Assembly (NCBI RefSeq): GCF_023065955.2
Contig: NW_026622763.1
Location: forward strand, 79,093,299 to 79,157,298
Direction: 5' to 3'
DNA: 64,000 nt
Source of the DNA: Ursus arctos
Taxonomy: Eukaryota; Chordata; Mammalia; Carnivora; Ursidae
Shown here: one piece after another, positions 11,260 to 22,459 of the stretch
Layout of the letters: the number at the start of each line of letters is the position of its first letter
Position numbering within the stretch: the stretch's first letter is position 1
Made by a program: the position numbers and the translations under genes
Notes under the pieces: generated by a model
What the model was told of the DNA's origin: nothing
Database searches by the model: none
What the model saw: the letters and a program-made list of their open reading frames with translations, nothing else

Positions 11260-12945
11260 TAACTCTGAAATGTATCTTAAAATCTGCAAATTATGATTTC
11301 TGACAAAGACTGAAAAGGTTATACGTTGGAAAATGTGCTTATTTTCCAGTCCATGATGACTTATCTCTCCATACTAGATTTTGTCAATCTTCTCCTTCTT
11401 GTTGTGTATAAGTGCCAGATTTCCTTCTTTGGCAGGAAGCTGTTGAAGGGCTCAGGCCTGCCAAGCTGGGAGAATTCTTGAGGAGTGGAGTGGGTTTTTT
11501 ACTGAAGCTGAAGAGGTGGCTACAATCAAAGCAGCAAGCAAGACTGAAAACAGAGTGGCAAACCTGAAAGAGAGAAAGAGAGGAAAGGGGATGGGTAAAT
11601 CACAAACGCCAGAGGGGCAGAAGCCAGCATCTACTCTGAGGTAGAGTCTAGAATCCAAACATCAGGGAAACCAGAAGGTGAGCAAGGACTGGTTGGATGT
11701 AAGTGTGAAGATACCACTATGTGGATATGTTTCATTGTTTTCAGTTTCACTTTAGAAATCAGTGGGATCTCTGTGCATGGGTGAGCCCTTAACTTTTCAA
11801 GTCCAGGATGAGGCAGACAGTAGGAACCTCTAGACTTTCATACATTTCCTAGATCTTGCCTCTCTAATCCCCCAGTCTAAATTACTCCCATTGATCATTT
11901 TTATTATATTTTTAACTCACTTTTGTTCTCTTATTCTCTTATTTTTCAGCTTAAAATGTATCCATGGGTTAGAGTTCCCTTTTTGTTCCGGATTAAAAAG
12001 TTATACTCTTCATAATTCAAACAACAACATTTTGGCAGGAAGTTAGCAGGAACATATGGGTCTCAGCATTTTGATGCCCAGACTGGCTTCTGCCAAAACA
12101 TTTCTTTGCTGTCATATAGAGAGCAGCAGTGTTTGGGACTGTTGGGGAATCATCCCACACAGCTCGGGCTGAGGAATACTGCTGCCTAACAGCCTTTGTG
12201 CATAGCTGAGGGACTTCCTGCCCCTGAGAATTTTCTGAGGATTTTCAGAAGTGGAGGGAGGTGGGGTCAGCCAGTGTCCATCTCTTAAAGCCACAGCTAC
12301 AGACGGTGGTGGGATGACTGGGATAGGAAGGTGGAGGTTATTGGTCAAAATCAAAACCAGAAAAGAGAAACCACTCTTTTTTTAAAAAAGAGGGAATTTA
12401 GTAGATGTGATTGGTTACACAGGTGATGAAAGAACTAAAAATCAAACAGGAGACAGTAAGATAACCCAGAAATGAGCCAGAATAGGAAGCCATTAGCACC
12501 TTAGAGTGGAAGGGTGATGGTGAAGGCAGAGTTATCAGAGCTCAAGAGAAGTTGGAACCATGATGGTTTGTACAACAGGAACTGAAGCCAATGAAGAGAA
12601 TGAGCAACTGCTGGAGACACTTCCTGAGGCTGATAGGGAGAGGGAAATACCCTGGCTTGCCTTCCTCCCACCCTCCAATCTGTTCCCAGTGATTCTTGCT
12701 AAACAAGACATAAGTCAGCAGACATGGGAGCCTAGGGCGCCAGGCTCATAGGTTAGTCTCCCTTCAGTATAGATGGAACTGAGAGCAAATAGGTCAGAAA
12801 TGGCTTGCACAGGGTGGGAAGAATTAATAGCTGAGACAGAATAAGCTATCCACTGCTGAGATCTAAAGTAGGTACATCCAAATCCCCAAACAGTTTTTTT
12901 TTTTTTTTGAGCTAACTCAGTGGTCGGAATGTTGGCATATGAAGG
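11260..12945. other. No recognised feature
   Basis: No gene and no clear repeat, apart from a T-run at 12894-12908. The short frames here (60-80 codons) overlap each other and show no motif. Confidence 0.4.
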
Positions 12946-12949
12946 AAGA

Positions 12950-13170
12950 TAATAATAACATCACCATCATCTGACATTTACTGAACTCTGTGTGCTGGGC
13001 ACTTCATATAGCTATTTCATATAACCCTTACTATATTCTGATATACTATTATATCATCAATGACTACATGAGAAAACTCAGGCACAGAGAAGTTAAAGAT
13101 TTGTCCTAGTAAGCAGTGGAACCAGTGTTCAGACACAGGCAGTCCAATTGCAGAGTCCATTCTCCACCTA
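12950..13170 (-). repeat. MIR SINE, antisense
   Basis: The plus strand reads TACTGAACTCTGTGTGCTGG, then AGAAAACTCAGGCACAGAGA, then AAGCAGTGGAACCAGTGTTC and CAGAGTCCAT. This is the order of an inverted MIR with its core and head. Confidence 0.75.
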
Positions 13171-13739
13171 CTCCCTCACCTCTCCTACCCCTGCCTCCTT
13201 ATGAATGTCATTATAAGAGGGGCCTGAGGCTCACACCATGACTTGGACGTATGTGAACCCCCTCTGAGAGTCCCCTGTGAACAACTATCCCAAGTAACTT
13301 TTGGAAAAACCTAGGAGGGATAATGATTTTTTGGATCCTGTATTTCTCTTGCTTATTGTTTTCTATGATGATTATTCATGCTTAGCCCCCATCATCTTTG
13401 TGGCAGGGGTACATGGGGGGGTTAAATTTTTCAATTTGCTAATCATAAAATCACCTTATTTTCTCCTTTAATTTATGCCAACAATTTCTACGAGGTATGT
13501 ACCAGCTGTCCTGAACCCTGAGTAAATGATCTTGGTGCTACTTTATTTCTACGCAATAGGACCCTAGGGGTTAGTTACTGTTAGGGTGGCAAGGAGAGGC
13601 CAGTAGATGACAGAGGCTCTTTGGGCAAAAGCTGCATAAAATTTTCACCTTTCAGCTAGGTAACTTCAAGCTAAAAATGAAAACAATACAAACAAATAAA
13701 AAACTGGGTCTGGATATAGAAGGGATGGAATGCTGTCTA

Positions 13740-14520
13740 CAAAGAAGCCCAATCTACCCAATCTACCAGTCAATGCCTAGACTTTTTTTCAGCACATGAT
13801 GCTAGAGCAACTGGACATGTACATGTAAAAAAAAAAAAATGAACCTAGACAAAGACCTTGCGCTCTTCACAAAAATTAGAACAATGAAATACTACTACAT
13901 ACCTATTAGAATGGCCAAAATCCAACACACTGACAACACCAAATGCTGAAGAAAATGTGGAGCAACAGGAACTCTCATTCATTACTGATGTTAAAGCAAA
14001 ATAGTACAGGCACTTTGGAAGACACCTGGATGGTTTCTTACAAAACTAAACATACTCCTACCCCAGATGATCCAAGAATTGTTCCCTGGTATTCACACAG
14101 ATTAGTGGAAAACTTATGTACCCATAAAAATCTCTGGATAATTATACCATCTTTATTCATGATTGCCAAAATTTTTTTGCCACCAAGATGTTCTCAGTAT
14201 GTGAATGGATATATAAACTGTGGGACATCCAGACAATGGAATATTATTCACTACTAATAAGAAATGAGCTCTCAAACTATAAAAACATTAAATGTATACT
14301 ATTAAGTGAAGGAAGTCAACCTGAAAAGACTACATAGTATATAATTTCAACTATATATCTTGGAAAAGGAAAAACCATGGAGTCGATAAAAAGAGCAATG
14401 GTTGCCGGGGGTTTGGGAGGGAAAGGATGAATGAATAGATAGAACACAGAGGATTTTTAGGGCAATGGAAAATACTTTGAATAATAAATCTAATAAAATT
14501 GGGAACAATTTTCATTATTG
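13740..14520 (+). mobile_element. L1 ORF2 3' part and 3' UTR, old and broken
   Basis: Words typical of late L1 ORF2 appear in order: ATGCTAGAGCAACTGGACAT, AATGAACCTAGACAAAGACC, CCTATTAGAATGGCCAAAAT, GAAAATGTGGAGCAACAGGA, then the AATGGAATATTATTCACTAC region. The 104-codon frame at 13943-14257 covers part of it but switches frame relative to the L1 product. The copy is non-functional. Confidence 0.8.
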
Positions 14521-15520
14521 CTACTTTTATTCAACATTGGATTTGAGGTTTTAGCTAGTGTTATCAAAATCCTAGCAAGATTTACTTATGTACATTGACA
14601 AGCTGATTTTTAAATTTATATGAAAATGCAGAGGACTTAGAGTGGTCAAGACAATCCTGAAGATGAAGAAATTTGGTGTATATACACTGTGAGATTTTAA
14701 GATTTCTTACAAAGCTATGTGATTAAAAGAATGTGGTGTTTGGATTCACATGGATAAATAAATCAATGGAATAGAGTAGAAAGTTCAGAAATGGACAGAC
14801 ATGTGTTCAATTATTTGATTTTCAGTAATGGCCCCAATGCTTTTCAATGAGGAAAGGAAGGTCTTTTCAATAAGTGATGCTGTAGTAACTGCCTATCTCT
14901 ATGGGGACAAAGAGAACCTTGACTGCTAACTCATGCTACACATATAAATTAACTTGGGATGGATAATAGATCTAAATGGGAGGGCATAAGGTCTAAAGTT
15001 TATAGAGGAAAACATATGAAAATAGCATTGTGACCTTAGGGTGAAGGAAGATTTCTTGGTCAGAATGCGAAAAGCACTAACTACAAAAGAAAAAAAAATA
15101 ATTGGATTTCATCAAAACTAAAAACTTCTAATCAAAAGAAGTGTTTAAGAAAGTAAAAAATGGCAGCCCAAGACTATGAGAAAATATTTGCAATACATAT
15201 ATTTAATAAAGGATTCATATCAAGAATATAAAAAGAACTACAAATCAATAAGAAAGAAACAAATATCCAGTAAAATAGTGGACAAAACACTTACTAGGCA
15301 CTTTACAAAAGAATATATCCAAGTGGCCAATAATCATATGAAAAGATAGACAACATCACCATTAACAGGGAACTGAAAATTAAAACTACAATGGGATGGT
15401 ATTCCACAAACACAAAAAAAGCTAAAATTTTTAAAAGATTAACAAAACCAAGTGTAGACAAGGATGTAGAGCAACTGGAACTCTCAAATGTTGTTGATGG
15501 AGATATAAAATGGTACAATT
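14521..15520 (+). mobile_element. L1 ORF2 fragment, 5' part of a SINE-interrupted copy
   Basis: A second L1 segment, going back to an earlier ORF2 position: ATCAATGGAATAGAGTAGAA, TTCAATAAGTGATGCTG, AAACTTCTAATCAAAAGAAG, AAGTGGCCAATAATCATATG. It runs into the nested SINEs at 15519 and resumes at 15986, because the 11-base duplication AAATGGTACAA is present on both sides. Many stops and indels are present. Confidence 0.8.
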
Positions 15521-15749
15521 GGGGCACCTGGGTGGCTCAGCAGGTTAAGCCTCCAACTCTTGGTTTCTTAGTTTCGGCTCAGGTCATGATCTCAGGGTCC
15601 AGAGATCGAGCCCAGGTTGGGCTCTGTGCTTGGCTGGGAGTTTGCTTGAGATTCTTTCCCCCTCTCTCTCCCTCCCCCTCTGCTCCTCCCCTTGCTCATG
15701 CCCTCTCTCTCTCTCTCTCAAATAAATAAATAAATAAATAAATTCTTTT
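15519..15749 (+). mobile_element. Can-SINE, older subfamily, host of a nested SINE
   Basis: It starts GGGGCACCTGGGTGGCTCAG and runs to a CT-rich middle and an (AAAT)n tail. The tail is cut by the antisense SINE at 15750-15953 and resumes at 15954-15974. The outer target-site duplication AAATGGTACAA lies at 15508-15518 and 15975-15985. Confidence 0.93.
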
Positions 15750-15953
15750 TTTTTCTTTTTTTTTAAATATTGTATTTATTTATTTGATAGAGATAGAGAC
15801 AGCCAGCGAGAGAGGGAACACAAGCAGGGGGAGTGGGAGAGGAAGAAGCAGGCTCACAGCAGAGGAGCCTGATGTGGGGCTCGATCCCACAACGCCGGGA
15901 TCACGCCCTGAGCGGAAGGCAGACACTTAACCGCTGTGCCACCCAGGCGCCCC
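15750..15953 (-). mobile_element. Can-SINE, young subfamily, nested
   Basis: It begins with poly(T), contains CAGCCAGCGAGAGAGGGAAC and ends GCCACCCAGGCGCCCC. Its own 17-base perfect duplication AATAAATAAATTCTTTT (15733-15749 and 15954-15970) is made of the tail of the older SINE, so it landed in that tail. Confidence 0.95.
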
Positions 15954-15985
15954 AATAAATAAATTCTTTTAAAGAAATGGTACAA

Positions 15986-16500
15986 CCACTTTGGAAAAAT
16001 TTTGACAGTTTTTAAGAAAGTTAAAAGTATACTCATCTTGTGATTAGCAATTTTATTCTTCGCTAAATGCCCCAAATAAATGAGTGTGTATGTCCACAAA
16101 AAGATTTATCCAAGAATGTTCAAAAGCCTTCATTCATAATGTACCCAGAGCGGAAAGAGCCTAAACACTCATTGACAAAAGAATAGTCAACCCTATTTCA
16201 GTGTATTCATATAATGGAATACGATGCCACAAGAAAAAAGAACCAATTACTGAAACAAAATCACACAGATAAATTTCAAAAACACCCTGTTAACCAGAAT
16301 AAGCCAAACACAAAAGTACATACACTATGATTCCATTTAAATGAAGTGAGAAAGAGGCCAGATTAATCTATGGTGATCAAGTCAGAATAGATCTGCTACC
16401 TTTGAAGGGAGTATTGACGGGAAATGGGAAAAGAAAACATTCTGGGACAATTAGAATATTCTTGATTTGAGCCATATTTTGATCTGGGTCATGATTACTT
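15986..16500 (+). mobile_element. L1 3' part, continuation after nested SINEs
   Basis: It resumes in register with 15520: CACTTTGGAAAAATTTTGAC, then CATATAATGGAATACGATGC, GAACCAATTACTGAAACAAA and a 3'-UTR-like segment with TCTATGGTGATCAAGTCAGA. It is non-coding now. Confidence 0.75.
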
Positions 16501-16562
16501 TAGATATCTCTCTCTCTTTTCCTCTCTGTCTTTCCCTCATGCTCTCTCTCTCTCTCTTTCTC
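16501..16562. repeat. (TC)n-rich low-complexity tract
   Basis: Repeated TCTC with TTTCCCTC interruptions, just before the next SINE. Confidence 0.85.
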
Positions 16563-16607
16563 CATACATATGATCAAGATGTACATTTAAGATTTAAATT
16601 TTTTTCT

Positions 16608-16802
16608 GGGGCGCCTGGGTGGCTCAGTCGTTGAGCGTCTGCCTTCGGCTCAGGGAATGATCCCGGCGTTCTGGGATTGAGCCCCACGTCAGGCTCCTAT
16701 GCTGGGAGCCTTCTTCCTCTCCCACTCCCCCTGCTTGTGTTTCCTCTCTCGCTGGCTGTCTCTCTCTCTGTCAAATAAATAAATACAATCTTAAAAAAAA
16801 AA
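16608..16802 (+). mobile_element. Can-SINE, young subfamily
   Basis: Head GGGGCGCCTGGGTGGCTCAG, B-box region GGCGTTCTGGGATTGAGCC, then CCCCCTGCTTGTGTTTCCTC and an AAATAAATAAATACAATC tail with poly(A). An imperfect duplication of about 19 bases (AAGATTTAAATTTTTTTCT at 16589-16607, AAGATTCAATTTTTTTTCT at 16803-16821) bounds it. Confidence 0.95.
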
Positions 16803-16859
16803 AAGATTCAATTTTTTTTCTATATAAAAAAATTAAAGAAATCTAAAATGCATCTCTTT

Positions 16860-17555
16860 CTTCATGGTAGGTGGCTCAAGCACAATAACTTGTCTTTTAT
16901 ATTGGAGGGAGTGTCTTTCTACACCTCAGACAACTAGACTCCTAAAAACATCACCAATGTGAGAGGTCTTTGAATCTTCGTAAGATTTCTCTCTCTTCCT
17001 GTTGTGCAAATTTGTTTTAGGACAATCAGAGTACTTGCCATTTCCTGCTCAGCAGGTCTGGTTAACATGATATCATTAATATGTTGAATCAACATCATGT
17101 GCTTTGGAATATCAAGACTATCAAGACTTGGAAGTGTCATAATCCCAGGACGGAACTGTAAAGGAGGTGTACTGCTCTCATTCCCAGGTGAATTTGAACT
17201 TCTTTTGAGTCTCCTTCCTGATGGGGATTGAAAAGAACACATTCACCAGATGAATAGCTGCATATCAGGTGCCAGAGGCTATCTTTATCCTTTTTAGTAA
17301 AGATGCCACATTCAGCATTGTAGCTGCAACTGGGGCTTCCACTTGTTTAAAATTATGGTAGTTCACCACCCTTTGCCATGATCCAACTGATTTTTCAAGG
17401 ACTCAACAGTGAATCAAAAGAGAATAGGATGTACCACCTTACCATCCTGTTTGTCTCTGAGAGTGACACTTATCTCTGCCATTCATCCAGGATGTATTCT
17501 TGCATTAATTTTAATTCCATGCAGGGGTAGAGAATAGTTGCAGACTTAACAGCTT
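16860..17555 (-). mobile_element. ERVL-like pol fragment, antisense, broken
   Basis: The minus-strand frame at 16934-17242 aligns by eye with the middle of an ERVL reverse transcriptase: the stretch around the catalytic box, a following acidic-rich helix and the TKIQ..VMFLGV-like strand. The catalytic Y-x-D-D box is altered at its first and third positions, so no active enzyme could be made, and the frame is short and isolated. This is an old endogenous retroviral copy. It lies next to a MaLR LTR and to related internal sequence upstream on the same strand. Confidence 0.7.
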
Positions 17556-18051
17556 CCTATATTAGTTTTCTATTACTGCTATAACAATTACCACAAATTT
17601 AGTGCTTAAAACAACAAAAAAGTTATTATGTTACAGTTCTGAAAGTCCAAAGCCCAAAATAAGTCTCACTGATATGAAATCGAAGTGTTGGAAGAATTAT
17701 GTTCATTCTAAAAAACCTAGAGAAAATCTGTTGCCTTGACTTCTCCACTTTCTAGAAGCTCCCTGCATTCCTTGGCTTGTGATCTCTTCTTCCACCTTCA
17801 AAGCCATCATCATAGCATCTTCAAATCTCTGACTCTGACTTCCTCTTCTGCCTCCCTCTTCCATTTATAAGTACTCTTGTGATTACACTGGGCCTCCCAG
17901 ATAATCCAGAATAATCTCTTTTGCTCAAGGTCAGCTGATTAGCAGCCTGAGTTCCATCTGCAACTCTAATACTCTTTTCCATGTAACCTAACATAGGTTC
18001 TAGGAGTAGGACATGCACATCTTTGAAGGGCCATTATTCTGCCTATCATAC
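17556..18051 (-). mobile_element. MaLR-type LTR (MLT1-like), antisense
   Basis: On the plus strand it opens with TTAGTTTTCTATTACTGCTA and GCTTAAAACAACAAAAAAGT, the reversed LTR end, and closes with a CCATTATTCTGCCTATCATA block. The internal order (TCTCCACTTTCTAGAAGCTC, CCTTGGCTTGTGATCTCTTC, TAAGTACTCTTGTGATTACA, CAGATAATCCAGAATAATC) is that of an inverted MLT1 LTR. It separates two stretches of ERVL-like internal DNA with the same orientation. Confidence 0.75.
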
Positions 18052-18055
18052 TTCC

Positions 18056-18710
18056 ACTAACTTCCCCAATTATAACAGTCTACAATCAAGTAAAAAATGT
18101 GAGGGTTCTGTCAGCTTCTAGGTAAAACCATGCTAGTGATGCATTTAGGGCTGAGAAAATCATCATTGGGTGAACTGCAGATCCATTGTATTGACTGTAA
18201 GATGGACTTGGGACAGGACTCCATTTATCACATGGTGTCCATAACCTGTATAGGCATTTTGATTCCCTTTGTTTATGAGTATCACCTATGATCCAGTACC
18301 CAACAGCCCCTGAAAGATTCGCTTTCCCTAAGTGTATGATTACCTGGTAAAGGACCATAAGTCTTCTGGGGATGGATGGGGAAAATAGCTACTATACATA
18401 CTTCTTCAGACATCACAGCAAATTTCTTCCAAGGGAAATAGACTCCCCTTCAATTAACTCTGTGTCTGAGAACAGTGTAAGGAATTGTGATTTTCCAACA
18501 CAGTGCTTGACATCAGCTTTCTGCTCTCCCACTACTGATTTTTTTTTGTGTGTGTGTATGTCAAGCAACACCATCATCAGCTGGTCAACTTTCTTACCCC
18601 TAAGAATACCATGGTCTATTAGACATCTTCTCAGATTCCCGTGGGTCATGGGCTCCTCATTATCATTCCATCCGTACACCCGTAATGGAAATTACATTCA
18701 TCTTACTTCT
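18056..18710 (-). mobile_element. ERVL/MaLR-like internal region, antisense
   Basis: Minus-strand frames at 18086-18358 and 18413-18679 have the look of decayed retroviral internal protein but no intact domain. They share orientation with the pol fragment at 16860-17555. The assignment to the same provirus is inferred from position and orientation. The SINE at 18711-18908 interrupts it. Confidence 0.5.
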
Positions 18711-18908
18711 TCTTTTTTTTTTTTTTTTAAAGATTTTATTTATGTGACAGAGAGACAGCCAGCGAGAGAGGGTACAGAGCAGGCGAGTGAGAGAGGAAGA
18801 AGCAGGCTCCCAGGAGAGGAGCCCGATGTGGGACTCGATCCCGGAACGCCGGGATCACGCCCTGAGCGGAAGGCAGACGCTTTAACGACTGCGCTACCCA
18901 GGCGCCCC
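18711..18908 (-). mobile_element. Can-SINE, young subfamily, antisense
   Basis: Poly(T) start, then AAAGATTTTATTTATGTGAC, CAGCCAGCGAGAGAGGGTAC and the end CTACCCAGGCGCCCC. A perfect 16-base target-site duplication, CATTCATCTTACTTCT, lies at 18695-18710 and 18909-18924. The 184-codon plus frame at 18372-18926 is mostly this SINE and is not a gene. Confidence 0.96.
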
Positions 18909-19540
18909 CATTCATCTTACTTCTGATGGTTAAATGTTGCCACCTGGCCTCTAGTATGCCAGAAGCTCATCATCCCCATTGATGTTGAGTAGCCCTGGTC
19001 TGTAACAACCTTCCATTCCACCCCTGGACCACATATGATAACCACCATTAGTTGTCTAATTCTTTATTGCTTTAGTTAAGGAATAGCTTCTGGGTCCTCT
19101 GAAAAATACAGACAGCTGGGTCTTTTTCTTTTTATATTATGTAATAAATCCACTCAAACATGTCCACATTGCTGATTCTTTTGACCCCTCCTTAATACTC
19201 TGCCAAGACAGTTCTGGCATCTCCACTTCATTTACCATAGGCCTCCAGAAAAATGGGAGGCTTGAGAGTTAAGTTGCCTTTCCTGCAGTATATTAGGCCT
19301 GGCTCCAGAAGTCCTTGCCAGGAAGTTAAGTCTTGCCAGCACTCATATCAATATACTCTTCCCTATCAAACGTTATATTCATCTTCTCTGAGCAACCTCA
19401 AGTTACATTCCTAGACATGTCCTGAAACTTGTTAGTATACATAAGCCCTTTGGTGAATAATTCCTTTTCTTTCCATAGCATGGACAGTGCTTCCTACTTG
19501 CACCACACTAAGACCTGACCCCAATTTTTTTGATAGACTG
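18909..19540 (-). mobile_element. ERVL/MaLR-like internal region, continued
   Basis: Continues the antisense retroviral-looking sequence after the SINE (for example GGACCACATATGATAACCAC, GGCCTCCAGAAAAATGGGAG, TTCCTTTTCTTTCCATAGCA). No coherent frame survives. The family call rests on context more than on clear similarity. Confidence 0.4.
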
Positions 19541-19544
19541 GAGG

Positions 19545-19760
19545 TTGACAAGCTAGGGCCCATGGGCTGGACACTGTTGTAAAACTGTTGTAAAATTAAG
19601 AAACACAGTTACACTCATTTATTTGTATATTGTCTATGGCTGCTTTCATGCAACAGTGGCAGGGTTGAATAGTAGAAACAGGGACCATATGGCCTAAAAA
19701 GCCTAGAATATTTATTATCTCACCTTTAAAAGAAGGTTTGCCAATTTCTGATCTACTCAG
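19545..19760. repeat. hAT-Charlie-type DNA transposon fragment
   Basis: TGACAAGCTAGGGCCCATGG, TTTGTATATTGTCTATGGCT, GCTTTCATGCAACAGTGGCA and CCATATGGCCTAAAAAGCCT are the diverged words of a common short non-autonomous MER element with the GGCAAACT-type ends. I do not fix the exact MER number. Confidence 0.6.
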
Positions 19761-19761
19761 T

Positions 19762-19962
19762 TCTGTCCAACAGACCTTCCTCTGATGATAGAAATATATA
19801 ATCTGCACTGTCCATGGTAGCCATTAGCCACATGTAGTTACTGAGAACTTGAAATATGGCTAGTGTGACTTAGAAAAGAATTATTGATTTTATTTCATTT
19901 TAACTGATTTATAGTTGCTTGTGGCCAGTGGCTATTGAGTTGGACAACACAAGTGTAGAACC
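19762..19962. repeat. Second hAT-type MER element with inverted ends
   Basis: CACTGTCCATGGTAGCCATT and GCCACATGTAGTTACTGAGA at one side, and GGCCAGTGGCTATTGAGTTG and GGACAACACAAGT at the other, are the inverted ends of a short palindromic MER transposon. The AT-rich middle is as expected. Confidence 0.6.
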
Positions 19963-19964
19963 AA

Positions 19965-20285
19965 TGAAGGAATTTGGGAAAGGACAGAGATCTTAGGAAG
20001 ACAAATACATCTTGAGGTCATCCATCTCAATAAGGATTTCATATAATCTTCAGAAAAGATTGATGATTGTTCTAGGATTCTGCGGGTTGATAGTGCACAA
20101 GTACATACACTCAGAAGTCCTCATCCTAGGTTTCAGGGTCTTGATTTTAGTGTAGGAGATACTGAAGCTATGAATTTGGTCTCTTTGAAGTTCCACCACT
20201 CTTATATTTAAGTGTTGGGTTTGATTATTAGTATAGCCTTCTGAAAACAGGAGATAAGGGTCTCTAAACACCACATTGAAGCATT
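19965..20285. other. No recognised feature
   Basis: Short unique-looking stretch with no gene, repeat or RNA that I recognise. Confidence 0.4.
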
Positions 20286-20333
20286 CTGGTTTTCATACCA
20301 TGCCTTGAGCTGGTTTTCATACCATGCCTTGAG
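20286..20333. repeat. Exact 24-base tandem duplication
   Basis: The 24-base unit at 20286-20309 (it begins CTGGTTTTCATACC) is repeated base for base at 20310-20333. It shows up as the doubled LKAWYENQ in the minus frame 20208-20462, which is otherwise not a gene. Confidence 0.97.
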
Positions 20334-20337
20334 TTGA

Positions 20338-20461
20338 TGGATTTTTGTTGTTGTTGAAATATAACTGACACACAATGTTACATTAGTTTCAGGTATACAA
20401 CATAGTGATTCAACAAGTTGGTAGGTTATGCTATCTACATTCACCATGAGTTTAGCTACCA
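20338..20461 (-). mobile_element. L1 3'-end fragment, antisense
   Basis: TTGAAATATAACTGACACAC, AATGTTACATTAGTTTCAGG, TATACAACATAGTGATTCAA are the reversed end of an old L1 3' UTR. It lies between CCTTGAGTTGATGGATT (20327-20343) and TCCTGAGTTGATAGATT (about 20463-20479), which look like a diverged target-site duplication. Confidence 0.7.
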
Positions 20462-20481
20462 TCCTGAGTTGATAGATTGTT

Positions 20482-21267
20482 GACCTCTTTTATTTTCTTT
20501 TTTCCTGTGGATGTTAACAACCACCAACAAATTCCCTAATCTTCATAATTTCCCATGCTCTATATCTTTCAAGTATTGGAGCTATTGCATAAGCCAGTAC
20601 ATCTCCTTCCACACATTCTCCCTCTGAAGCCACTATAGATGAAATCTAATGATTAAGTGATTTAACGAAATCTGTGATATGCCATGTTAGAGATAATCGT
20701 TGTACCTACTTTTCAGTAATGGGGCTTATCCCATCTATCCCATCACTATCTCATTCTGAGTGTCTGCTCCTTATAGCTACTCTTGGTAGCAACTTTCTTA
20801 GGTTGTATGCTCCCAGAAAGAGAAGTAGAGACAAGGATTTGAGTGCATATGTTTTATGAAGAATGATTTTAAGGGAGGGGGGGTCAAAGAGTGGGAAAGC
20901 AAGACAGGAAAGAGTTAAAAGACAATATAAGATATGAGAATAAGAAGATTATCCTGGAGGGCAACAGGGCTCAGTTCTGCTGGGACCCCTGGGAAACAGT
21001 GTGGAACACACTTCAGACTTGTCCTACACCACTAACTGAGAGATACTCCTAGCATGTCAATTCTCTGGCACTTCCCACCTACCCTGTGCATAAGATGAGA
21101 TAAAACTCTCAGGTGGAGAGTTGTAGGAGCTTGTCATCTTCAGGAATGGTGAATGTTGAGGTCATATCAGCAGGACAGTAACAACATCTTCTACAACACT
21201 GAATACACAAAAAACTCATAAGTCCATAAAGAGGGTTAGCCAAAGCAATCAAAGCAAAATCAAAAAG

Positions 21268-21268
<1 letters not shown>
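20482..21268. other. No recognised feature
   Basis: Purine-rich in 20810-20960. It may be old LTR-internal sequence, but I cannot support a call. Confidence 0.35.

Positions 21269-21269
<1 letters not shown>

Positions 21270-21309
<40 letters not shown>
21270..21309. repeat. (CA)20 microsatellite
   Basis: Pure dinucleotide run of about 40 bases, likely polymorphic. It makes the valine/cysteine repeat in the minus frame at 21109-21309. Confidence 0.98.
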
Positions 21310-21311
<2 letters not shown>

Positions 21312-22312
21312 TCCTTAGTCATCATTGGAGGTAACCAGTATACAATACTTAACCATGATAATTGGCAATTAGAGGGGGAAAATTAAGCATTGAGCCTAAC
21401 TTTCCTGTATGAACTATACTTCAGAGTAATCAGCCATGTTCAATGAGGGAAAGTTGTCTTTAAAGAAAAATTATCATGTTTCATCATTGTTTTGTCAGGC
21501 TGAAATAACACAAAGTCATTGATTTGCTTTAATATATTTCAGAATAGAAAGGAAGGGATAGATGAAACAAATGAGGGGAAATCTTGATAAACATTGAATC
21601 TATATTGGATCTGCCATATGGGGAGGTTCACTGTATTATTTCTTTTTTGATTTTTTACTTAGAGAGAGAGAGAAAATCTTTTCCTTTTCTTATCCCCTAC
21701 AGCACTATCATTAGCCTTGAGTTGCATACACATTCTTATAGTCCTGATTACCCATTATTAAGATAAACAAAGCACTAGATAATGCAGTTGAACTGCAAGC
21801 AACAGCTTTTTTCCTAAGATGCAAGTTCCAAATCATGATGCCTGTTCCTGCTGTGATCACATTATAACCTTAAATTTTCCCTAATGAATTGATCCACTTA
21901 GACATAGCCAGTGCATGGTATGAAATCTTGCATGCGTACACACCTTATAGGTTCATCATGTGGATTTTAAAAACAATGAATATGGAGTTCCCGTCAGAGT
22001 GTCTGGCCCAAGGGGAAGGCACTGAATGTAGACACATTTCCCACCTCCTCCCCTTCCCATATCTAAATAGGAAAGGCTCCTTTTAGCTCCTTCCAAATGT
22101 AAATATATTACCTGAGAAGGGTACTAAGTTAACTCATTAGCACCTCCTAACACTTGAGCAGAGTTTACTTTATCAGATTAACTACAGAAAACAACGTCCT
22201 GAGGCAATGGAACTTCAATTGCATAGATGTTGACAAGGACAAGGTAATATGGAAAGTAAATAAATAAAATTCCATCTTACCTTTGTTTGTGGATATGCGC
22301 TTTCTGGGTTGG
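21312..22312. other. No recognised feature
   Basis: Unique-looking. A short GAGAGA run occurs at 21660-21672. No gene or clear repeat. Confidence 0.4.
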
Positions 22313-22314
22313 TT

Positions 22315-22455
22315 TTGTTTACAACCTCATTTGATCCTCATAGATCTCACTTCAATACAGGAGGCTCAATGAGCTTCAAGCATGGACCCAACCTTAAAGA
22401 GCTAGTAAATGGCAAAGATAGAGCTGGAACTCAGACCTTCTAACTCTGAAGTGCA
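22315..22455 (-). repeat. MIR SINE fragment, antisense
   Basis: TCATTTGATCCTCATAGATC, AAGAGCTAGTAAATGGCAAA and GATAGAGCTGGAACTCAGAC, then CTTCTAACTCTGAAG, in the order of an inverted MIR. Confidence 0.65.
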
Positions 22456-22459
22456 AAAG

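Noticed and set aside
18372..18926. 184-codon plus-strand frame
   Set aside because: Its second half is the antisense Can-SINE and its first half is retroviral remnant read on the wrong strand.
20286..20333. Short tandem repeat as a CRISPR-like or satellite array
   Set aside because: Only two units, no spacers, and the genome is mammalian.
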